DNA of 32,155 bases from Azospirillum endophyticum (lineage in GTDB: Bacteria; Pseudomonadota; Alphaproteobacteria; Azospirillales; Azospirillaceae), in assembly GCF_016595245.1 (NCBI RefSeq), contig NZ_JAENHM010000091.1, forward strand, positions 76,329-108,483. The letters run 5' to 3'. A program made the position numbers and the translations under genes. A model generated the notes under the pieces. It made no database searches, was not told the DNA's origin, and saw only the letters and a program-made list of their open reading frames with translations. This document shows positions 1 through 8,388 of this stretch, piece by piece (the first letter of the stretch is position 1; every line of letters begins with the position of its first letter).

Positions 1-7
1 CCGGTTT

Positions 8-901
8 TCAGTCGGAGCGGAAAAGCGTTTCCGCCGTGTGGTCGATGAACGCACGCAAGCGAGGCGACACGAGGCGGTTGGACGGCCATAGAATACTGAA
101 CTGCCCCTGATCGACCAGATGGGCGTCGAGAACAGTGCGCAGCAAGCCGGATTCCACATCGGCTCTCGCCAGGAAATCCGGCATGTAGGCAATTCCCAAA
201 CCGGCAACCGCCGCTCCCCGCAAAGCCTCCATGTTGTTGCAAGTCAGTGGCGATGGACGACGGAAGGCATCGACCCCGTCCGCGTCCCCAAGTTGCCATG
301 CCTGGAGCTTGCCCGAGGTCGGGAAGCGGAACCGCAGGCAGTCGTGCTTTTGCAAGTCGCGGGGAAACTGCGGAATGCCCTTCCGCTCCAGATAGGATGG
401 AGATGCGCACAGGACGAAGCGGAACGTCCCGAGACGGCGCGACATCAGGCTTGAATCACTCAGCGGACCGCTGCGGATCACCGCATCCAAGCCTTCTTCC
501 ACAACGTCGACGAGGCGATCGTTGAAGTCGATGTCCAATTCAATATCGGGGTAACGGCGACGAAACTCGGGAATGACCGGCAGGAGAAAATGATAACCGA
601 TCGTCGGCACGCCCACGCGCAGCCTGCCGCGCGGGTGGCGTGTCGCCGTCGACAACATCGTCTCGGCGTCGCGAAGATCATCGAGAATACGACGGCATCG
701 CTCATAGAATGCCGCGCCCTCTTCCGTCAGCGCAACACGCCTTGTCGTGCGGTGAAACAGCCGGGTACCGGCGCTTTCTTCAAGCTTCGCGATGCTTTTG
801 CCGACAGCGGAGGCGGATACCCCAAGCGCGCGGCCAGCAGCCACAAAGCTCAGATGCTCCGCTGCCTGCACGAAAGCGATGATGCCGCTCAAACTTTCCA
901 T
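8..901 (-). CDS. LysR-family transcriptional regulator
   Basis: This 297-residue protein has the standard LysR layout. An N-terminal winged helix-turn-helix lies at about residues 5-63; the recognition region includes LSFVAAGRALGVSASAVGKS, followed by the family's RLFHRTTRRVALTEEG stretch. A periplasmic-binding-protein-like effector domain covers roughly residues 90-295. Length is normal for the family, and the ATG at 899-901 gives the canonical N-terminus. The gene diverges from the MFS transporter at 1038, and the 136-bp spacer carries a 7+7 inverted repeat (953-975). By analogy with other divergent LysR/transporter pairs it probably controls that transporter and itself. The effector is unknown. 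Identification of the family is secure; the target is inferred. Confidence 0.93.
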   Translation of the reverse strand: MESLSGIIAFVQAAEHLSFVAAGRALGVSASAVGKSIAKLEESAGTRLFHRTTRRVALTEEGAAFYERCRRILDDLRDAETMLSTATRHPRGRLRVGVPTIGYHFLLPVIPEFRRRYPDIELDIDFNDRLVDVVEEGLDAVIRSGPLSDSSLMSRRLGTFRFVLCASPSYLERKGIPQFPRDLQKHDCLRFRFPTSGKLQAWQLGDADGVDAFRRPSPLTCNNMEALRGAAVAGLGIAYMPDFLARADVESGLLRTVLDAHLVDQGQFSILWPSNRLVSPRLRAFIDHTAETLFRSD

Positions 902-952
902 GTCTCCAGTTTAAAGAATTTATTTCCGCAATCAATGGACCTCCAAGCTGTT

Positions 953-975
953 TATCGCGATTCCGTTCCGCGATA
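953..975. promoter_or_regulatory. Candidate operator between LysR and MFS genes
   Basis: A perfect inverted repeat TATCGCG, 9 bp, CGCGATA sits in the divergent spacer, 62 bp before the MFS start codon and about 50 bp before the LysR start codon. Dyads in such spacers are typical binding sites of the divergently encoded LysR protein. The dyad is seen directly; its role is inferred. Confidence 0.45.
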
Positions 976-1037
976 GCTCTGCTTGGCGGCCGGATCGCTG
1001 TCTGCGTCGCAATCCCCCCAGCGACGGAGAACCGTAC

Positions 1038-2630
1038 ATGTCAGCGGCATCGTCTGAAACTCCGACCGGCAAGATGCCGATCCTGTTGGCGGTCTGCTTG
1101 GCCGCGCTGGTTTTGCCTCTCAGTTTTTCCGGCGGGGCTGTTGCGACGCCGGCGATCGGCGGTGATCTCGGTGGCGGCCCGACCGCACTGAATTGGATCA
1201 CCAACGCGTTCATGCTCACATTCGGCAGTTCGCTCATGGCCGCAGGTGCCTTGGCCGACCAGTTCGGTCGCAAGCGTCTTTTCATGATCGGCATCATCGC
1301 ATTCGCAATTCTCTCGCTTGCGCTGAGCGTGGCCCCATCGATCCTCGTCCTGGATATTCTCCGTGCCGGGCAAGGCTTCGCGGCTGCGGCGGCGCTCGCG
1401 GGCGGAACGGCTGCACTCGCACAGGAGTTCGAGGGCCGGGCGCGGACGAGAGCCTTCAGCCTGCTTGGCACGACGTTCGGCGTCGGGCTGGCCTTCGGCC
1501 CCCTTCTGGCCGGCGTCCTGATCGCGGCCTTCGACTGGCGGGCGATATTCCTGTCGGGGACGATCATCGGCCTGCTCTCGCTGCTCCTGACCGCCAGGAG
1601 GATGCGGGAAAGCCGGGACCCCGATGCGACCGGCCTCGACCATGCCGGCGCGCTCACCTTCACGGCGATGCTGGGCCTCTTCACCTACGGCGTGATCGAA
1701 GCGCCGGAGATCGGCTGGAGCCATCCGGTCGTGGTGGCGGCGCTGCTGGGCGCGGCCACGATGCTCGTCGCATTCGTCCTCGTCGAAACGCGATCGGAGA
1801 GGCCGATGCTCGACCTGTCGCTATTTCGCTACCCCCGCTTTGTCGGCGTGCAGGTTCTGCCGGTCGCCACCTGCTATTGCTACGTCGTCCTTCTCGTCCT
1901 GCTGCCGCTGCGCTTCATCGGGGTGGCCGGGCTCGGCGAGGTCGATGCCGGCCTGCTGCTCGTCGCCCTGTCCGCCCCGATGCTGGCCATGCCTCTCGTG
2001 GCGTCGTCCCTCGTCCGCTGGTTGCCCGCGGGCGTTCTTTCCGGTGCCGGCCTGTCGGCGGCGGCAATCGGGCTGTTCTGGCTCGGCCGCGCCGATCCCG
2101 CATCGAGCGGCATTGACGTGATCCTGCCAATGCTGCTCATCGGCATCGGCACCGGCCTGCCATGGGGGCTCATGGACGGGCTTTCCGTCAGCGTCGTTCC
2201 CAAGGAACGCGCCGGCATGGCGACCGGGATCTTCAGCACGACACGCGTGGCAGGAGAAGGTGTCGCACTGGCAATCGTCAACGCCGTTCTCGCAGCGCTT
2301 GCGAAAGCCCGGTTGGCTGCCGTGCCCCCGCGGCACGGATGGGATGTGTCGCAGGCTGCTCAAAGGCTCGCAATGGGCGATGTCCGGGGAGCATCGGCAC
2401 TCCTGCCCGGCCTCACGGAATCGGAAATCCATGAGAGCTATGCGGTTGCCTTTCGGCATCTGAGCATCGTGCTCATCGCCATCACCGTCGTCTCGGCACT
2501 TGTCATCCTCGTCCTGCTCGGCCGTCGCGATCCGCAGGCGGAAGATGCCGATGAGAATGGTTTCTCGGGCCGCGGCCCGGCGAGGAGTTCCGAAATCCAG
2601 ACTGCGATCGGTTCAGACGGAATCGTGTGA
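1038..2630 (+). CDS. MFS efflux transporter, DHA2-like (14 helices)
   Basis: A 530-residue integral inner-membrane protein with about 14 hydrophobic segments, the length expected for the DHA2 drug:H+ antiporter branch of the major facilitator superfamily. The N-terminal half shows LNWITNAFMLTF and the MFS motif A version GALADQFGRKR at about residues 70-80. The 5th-helix region GLAFGPLLAGVLIAAFDWRA resembles the antiporter motif C area. A good ribosome binding site (GGAGA, 7 nt before the ATG) supports the start. The likely role is proton-driven export of toxic or signalling compounds; the substrate cannot be read from sequence. The last eight codons and the stop lie inside a dispersed hairpin repeat (2603-2643), so the hydrophilic C-terminal tail is probably not ancestral. 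Confidence 0.9.
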   Translation: MSAASSETPTGKMPILLAVCLAALVLPLSFSGGAVATPAIGGDLGGGPTALNWITNAFMLTFGSSLMAAGALADQFGRKRLFMIGIIAFAILSLALSVAPSILVLDILRAGQGFAAAAALAGGTAALAQEFEGRARTRAFSLLGTTFGVGLAFGPLLAGVLIAAFDWRAIFLSGTIIGLLSLLLTARRMRESRDPDATGLDHAGALTFTAMLGLFTYGVIEAPEIGWSHPVVVAALLGAATMLVAFVLVETRSERPMLDLSLFRYPRFVGVQVLPVATCYCYVVLLVLLPLRFIGVAGLGEVDAGLLLVALSAPMLAMPLVASSLVRWLPAGVLSGAGLSAAAIGLFWLGRADPASSGIDVILPMLLIGIGTGLPWGLMDGLSVSVVPKERAGMATGIFSTTRVAGEGVALAIVNAVLAALAKARLAAVPPRHGWDVSQAAQRLAMGDVRGASALLPGLTESEIHESYAVAFRHLSIVLIAITVVSALVILVLLGRRDPQAEDADENGFSGRGPARSSEIQTAIGSDGIV

Positions 2631-2643
2631 AGCGTGAATCGCA
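2603..2643 (+). repeat. 41-nt hairpin repeat, copy 1
   Basis: First of three 41-nt imperfect inverted repeats. The outer arms TGCGAT and ATCGCA pair perfectly, the middle arms CGGTTCA and TGAAGCG pair with one mismatch, and an inner ACG/CGT closes on a GAAT loop. It overlaps the last eight codons and the stop of the MFS gene. Relative to copy 3 several arm positions change on both sides, so pairing is kept. There is no T-run after it, so it is not a canonical intrinsic terminator. Confidence 0.75.
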
Positions 2644-2663
2644 CGGAAAATCAGAAGGACAAG

Positions 2664-2697
2664 GTCTATCGAGTGCTTCAATAAGCAACTGATAGAC
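2664..2697. repeat. Bulged stem-loop downstream of repeat copy 1
   Basis: GTCTATC at 2664-2670 pairs with GATAGAC at 2691-2697. Inside, AGT pairs with ACT and GCTT with AAGC around a CAAT loop, giving about 14 base pairs with two single-base bulges. No T-tract follows. It could be a transcript-stabilising or bidirectional terminating structure, or part of the neighbouring repeat element. Confidence 0.5.
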
Positions 2698-2812
2698 TCC
2701 AGAGTCCTGTGTTTCGAGCCGGAGACCTTGAACTCTGCCACCTTCAGGAACGACCGATCGGGCGCCGTCTGCGTCGCCGCCAACCTCGCATACCGGGGAT
2801 GAGTCCGGGTCC

Positions 2813-2852
2813 TGCAGCGTCGCGCGTTCCACATCGGACGCACGACGCTGCA
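2813..2852. repeat. Long stem-loop, 10-bp perfect outer arms
   Basis: TGCAGCGTCG (2813-2822) and CGACGCTGCA (2843-2852) are perfect inverted copies. Within the 20-nt interval CGTTC can pair with GGACG, extending the hairpin after a 2x2 internal loop. It lies about 80 bp beyond the stop codon of the minus-strand NAD synthetase gene and may act as a transcript end for that gene. It lacks a T-run. Confidence 0.5.
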
Positions 2853-2930
2853 ACCCGTCCGGCCATATTGCGGGGTGATGATTGAGAAAACCGTCGGCCA
2901 ACAAGGCTGACGGCTGGCCGCCCGGTCTCG

Positions 2931-4976
<2,046 letters not shown>

Positions 4977-5355
4977 GACCCGTTCCCGCTGCCTTGCATG
5001 CCCTTGACGCTCCAGGATGTGGCGCCCGGGAAGCAAACATAGCAGGAATTTCGCCGACGTCAGGCCCCCCCGATCCCGGCACGGCTCCCCTGGCGCCCGG
5101 GCGCCTTGGCCGTCCCGCCTTTCGATCGTCCTGCCGGAGGAAAGGGGACCGGCCGAAATACTTCGAACCCGATACATTCGTTATAAAACCAAGGTTAAAT
5201 CGATAGGGGCCCGATGCAGCTCCAGTTAAAATGATGAGATCGTAGAAGGACGCCTACGAGAGCCAAGTTGACCAAACCATATGCGTTGGATATAGCGAGG
5301 GACTCGCTTGCAGTGAGAACCGGCAGGCCGACGCCAGAAGGACTCGTTTATCATC
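4977..5355. other. Divergent spacer between nadE and CheB-CheR gene
   Basis: This 379-bp region should hold the promoters of both flanking genes. I see no gene in it. The half next to the CheB-CheR gene is AT-richer. It contains two short perfect stem-loops: TCGTAG/CTACGA (5240-5259, 8-nt loop) and AGCGAG/CTCGCT (5294-5308, 3-nt loop). Both would lie in or near the leader of the signalling operon. No recognised riboswitch or sigma-factor consensus could be assigned with confidence. Confidence 0.5.
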
Positions 5356-8300
5356 GTGCCAACGGACTTGCCGGCCACGCAGCCTGCTACAAGCAACACC
5401 GTGTCACCGGCCGCCACCCCCGACGCTGCGGATGCCGGAAGCTTGCCGACGGAAGACGGCGCCCCGCCGGAGCAGGTCTGCTGCATCGTCGGCATCGGTG
5501 CGTCGGCCGGCGGGCTGGAGGCGCTGCAGCGGTTCTTCGATGCGGTGCCGGGCGACAGCGACCTCGCCTATGTCGTGGTCCAGCACCTGTCGCCGGTGCA
5601 CAAGAGCCTGATGGTCGACCTGCTCGCCAAGCATACGGCGATGGAGGTGGTGCAGGCGACCGACGGCGTGCCGGTCCAGCGCAACACCGTCTATCTGCTG
5701 CCGCCGGGCAAGCATCTGACCATCGAGAATGCCCGCCTGCGGCTGACCGCCAAGGATGCCGGCAGCGGGATGAGCCTGCCGATCGACATTTTCCTGACCG
5801 CGCTCGCCCGCGACCAGGGGGCTTGCGCCATCGGCCTGATCCTGTCGGGTACCGGGTCGGACGGCACGCGCGGCCTGATGGCGATCAAGTCGGCCGGCGG
5901 CTTCACCGCGGTCCAGCAGCCGGAGACGGCGCAGTTCGACGGCATGCCGCGCAGCGCGCTCGCCACCGGACAGATCGACGCCACCCTGCCGCCGGAGGAA
6001 CTGCCGGCCCGGCTGATCGAGCATGCGCGCAGGGTGCTGGCCCGCGCCCGCCCCCTGCCCAGGCGGCGGCCGGCCGAGGACGGCGACGACCCGCTGGCCC
6101 AGATCATCGCGGTCATCCGCTCGGTCACCGGCGTCGATTTCTCGCATTACAAGCTGGCGACCCTGCTGCGGCGGATCGAGCGGCGGATGCAGGGCGCCGG
6201 GCTGGAGTCGATGGAGGAGTATGCCGCCCTGCTGCGGCGGAACAGCGCCGAAACGGTCAACCTCTACAAGGAGATGCTGATCGGCGTCACCCGCTTCTTC
6301 CGGGATGAGGCCGCCTTCCGCGTCCTGGCCGACCGCGTGATCCCCGGCCTGCTCGCCAACCGCAGTTCGACCGACATGATCCGCGTGTGGGTCTGCGGTT
6401 GCGCCAGCGGGGAGGAGGCCTATTCCATCGCCATCTTGTTCGCCGAGGCGCAGGAACGGATGGGCCGCCTCTTCGACGTCAAGATCTTCGCGACCGACAT
6501 CGACCAGGACAGCATCGAGGTGGCGAGCCTGGGCGAATATCCGCGCGTGATCGCCGAAGACGTGTCGCAGGAACGGCTCGCCCGCTTCTTCACCGTGCGG
6601 GGCGACAGCTATGTGGTGGCCCGCGACATCCGGCGCATGGTGGTGTTCGCCGCCCACAACATCATGCGCGATCCGCCCTTCACCAAGATCGACCTGCTGA
6701 GCTGCCGCAACCTGCTGATCTACATGGACCATCCGCTGCAGCGGAAGGTCCTGAGCCTGTTCCAGTACGCGCTGCGCCAGAGCGGCTTCCTGTTCCTCGG
6801 CACCAGCGAGACGCTGGGCGACCTGCAAGCGGATTTCCACACCGTCGACAGCCGCAACAAGGTCTTCCAGAGCCTGCGCGCCGGGTCCTTCCGGCTGTCG
6901 CGGCTGCTGGTGCCGACCGTGGCGGCGCCGCTGGCCCGTCCTGGCGACGACGTCTCGTCCCCGGCGATGGAGGAGGGGGCGGCGATCGACGAGGCGATCG
7001 GCACGCTGATGAAGGCCTATGTGCCGCCCTGCCTGCTGGTCAACGAACAGATGACCATCATGCATGTGTTCGGCGACGCCTCGTCCCTGCTGAAGGTGCC
7101 GCCGGGCGAGGCGACGCTGAACGTGCTGAAGCTGCTGCCGTCCTCGATCGCCATGGTGGCGGGCACCGCGCTGAACCGCGCCTTCCGGTCGGGCGAGGAG
7201 TTCGCGCTGTCCAGCATCCCGGTCAAGGACCGCGAGGGGGTGGCGGCGCTCAGCCTGCGGGTCCAGCCCTATGTCGCGCGCAAGACCGGGCGCCGCTTTG
7301 CCCTGGTGGTGCTCGACCGCGCCAACATGCTGCCGCTGTCGGTGCCGGAGTCCGACTTCGACCTGAACGCCGATGCCGCCGAGCGCATCCGCGGGCTGGA
7401 ACAGGAACTGCTGACGCGCGGCGAAAATCTGCAGGCGACCATCGAGGAGCTGGAAACCGCCAACGAGGAATTGCAGGCCACCAACGAGGAACTTCTGGCT
7501 TCCAACGAGGAATTGCAGAGCACCAACGAGGAACTGCAATCGGTCAACGAGGAGCTTTATTCGGTCAACGCCGAGTATCAGGCGAAGGTGGAGGAACTGA
7601 CGGAGATCACCACCGACCTGGACAATCTGCTGCGCTCGACGGAGATCGGCACGGTTTTCCTGGACGGCGACTTCGTCATCCGCCGCTTCACGCCGGCGGC
7701 GGCCGGCTTCATCAACATCATCCCGCGCGACATCGGCCGGTCGATCACCCATCTGTCGACCAACATCGACTACCCCGACTTCCTCGACGACATCCGCAAG
7801 GTGTTCGGCGGCCACGAGGCGATGGAACGCCATGTCCGGGTGTATGACGGCCGCTGGGTGCTGACGCGCATCCTGCCCTACCTGACCGACAAGAAACAGG
7901 TCGGCGGCGTGGTGGTGACCTTCGTCGACGTGACCGCGACCAAGCAGGCGGAGGAGCGGCTGCAGAAGGTGCTGGACAGCCTGCCCGAGCATATCGCCGT
8001 CACCGACCGGCAGGGCCGGATCGTCATGGTCAATGCCGCCTGGCGCGGCTTCGCCCGGCGCAACGGCGCCCCGGCGATGGAGCGCTGCGGCATCGGCACC
8101 AACTATCTGGAGGTCTGCCTGAGCCCGGAGGCGGCGGAGAAGGACGACGTCGCCCGCGCCGTCCATGACGGGCTGCATCGCATCCTGGACGGCAAGGCCG
8201 ACGACTTCACCATCGAGTATCCCTGCCATTCGCCGGACGAGCAGCGCTGGTTCCTGATGCACGCCACCCGCATGAACGACCATGACGGCGGCATCGTCGT

Positions 8301-8388
8301 CAGCCACATCAACATCACCAACCGCAAGCGGATGGAGTTGCGGCTGGCCCGTGACGAGGACGCGGGCGGCGACGGGGGCGCAGAATGA
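5356..8388 (+). CDS. CheB-CheR-PAS fusion sensor protein
   Basis: A 1010-residue fusion. Residues about 42-222 form a CheB-type methylesterase with the triad S50 (GASAGG), H77 (VQHLSP) and D169 (GTGSDGTRG). Residues about 247-505 form a CheR-type SAM-dependent methyltransferase (CGCASGEEAYSIAI at about 347-360, DLLSCRNLLIYM at about 446-457). A signalling helix with five exact NEEL heptads follows (703-738). Two PAS-like domains complete it (about 755-865 and 870-990). There is no receiver, no transmembrane segment and no kinase domain. Many relatives continue into a histidine kinase; here the protein stops and the kinase is the next gene, overlapping by ATGA. The start is a GTG; an AGAAGGA lies rather far upstream (13-nt gap), and an in-frame stop at 5314 excludes a longer start. 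It probably senses a signal through PAS and partners the downstream kinase; methylation targets are unknown. Confidence 0.9.
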   Translation: MPTDLPATQPATSNTVSPAATPDAADAGSLPTEDGAPPEQVCCIVGIGASAGGLEALQRFFDAVPGDSDLAYVVVQHLSPVHKSLMVDLLAKHTAMEVVQATDGVPVQRNTVYLLPPGKHLTIENARLRLTAKDAGSGMSLPIDIFLTALARDQGACAIGLILSGTGSDGTRGLMAIKSAGGFTAVQQPETAQFDGMPRSALATGQIDATLPPEELPARLIEHARRVLARARPLPRRRPAEDGDDPLAQIIAVIRSVTGVDFSHYKLATLLRRIERRMQGAGLESMEEYAALLRRNSAETVNLYKEMLIGVTRFFRDEAAFRVLADRVIPGLLANRSSTDMIRVWVCGCASGEEAYSIAILFAEAQERMGRLFDVKIFATDIDQDSIEVASLGEYPRVIAEDVSQERLARFFTVRGDSYVVARDIRRMVVFAAHNIMRDPPFTKIDLLSCRNLLIYMDHPLQRKVLSLFQYALRQSGFLFLGTSETLGDLQADFHTVDSRNKVFQSLRAGSFRLSRLLVPTVAAPLARPGDDVSSPAMEEGAAIDEAIGTLMKAYVPPCLLVNEQMTIMHVFGDASSLLKVPPGEATLNVLKLLPSSIAMVAGTALNRAFRSGEEFALSSIPVKDREGVAALSLRVQPYVARKTGRRFALVVLDRANMLPLSVPESDFDLNADAAERIRGLEQELLTRGENLQATIEELETANEELQATNEELLASNEELQSTNEELQSVNEELYSVNAEYQAKVEELTEITTDLDNLLRSTEIGTVFLDGDFVIRRFTPAAAGFINIIPRDIGRSITHLSTNIDYPDFLDDIRKVFGGHEAMERHVRVYDGRWVLTRILPYLTDKKQVGGVVVTFVDVTATKQAEERLQKVLDSLPEHIAVTDRQGRIVMVNAAWRGFARRNGAPAMERCGIGTNYLEVCLSPEAAEKDDVARAVHDGLHRILDGKADDFTIEYPCHSPDEQRWFLMHATRMNDHDGGIVVSHINITNRKRMELRLARDEDAGGDGGAE

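Larger units (their letters stand above)
2631..2930. other. Gene-free convergent spacer with hairpins
   Basis: This 300-bp gap lies between the convergent MFS and NAD synthetase genes. I see no credible gene here. It holds the 3' part of repeat copy 1, a stem-loop at 2664-2697 and a long stem-loop at 2813-2852. Its middle part is visibly less GC-rich than the flanking genes, which suggests repeat-derived DNA rather than decayed coding sequence. Confidence 0.6.

Noticed and set aside
959..975. Fourth, inverted copy of the 41-nt repeat
   Set aside because: Only CGATTCCG and a short flanking match are shared, too little to separate from chance.
2503..2904. 133-residue minus-strand frame in the MFS/nadE gap
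   Set aside because: It runs through the repeat and the hairpins and into the MFS coding sequence, shows no family resemblance, and is best explained as chance in repeat-rich DNA.
4977..5177. Upstream extension of the nadE reading frame
   Set aside because: The extension is Arg/Gly-rich, and the internal ATG at 4976 gives the usual amino end and a total length normal for the two-domain enzyme.
7462..7569. Tandem 21-bp repeats resembling a minisatellite or CRISPR-like array
   Set aside because: They encode five NEEL heptads of a signalling coiled coil between the CheR and PAS domains, a known feature of this protein family. There are no spacers and no cas genes.
5356..8388. Part of a chemotaxis operon
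   Set aside because: No cheA, cheW, cheY or chemoreceptor gene is adjacent, and the CheB/CheR domains are fused to PAS domains as in sensor proteins outside classical chemotaxis.
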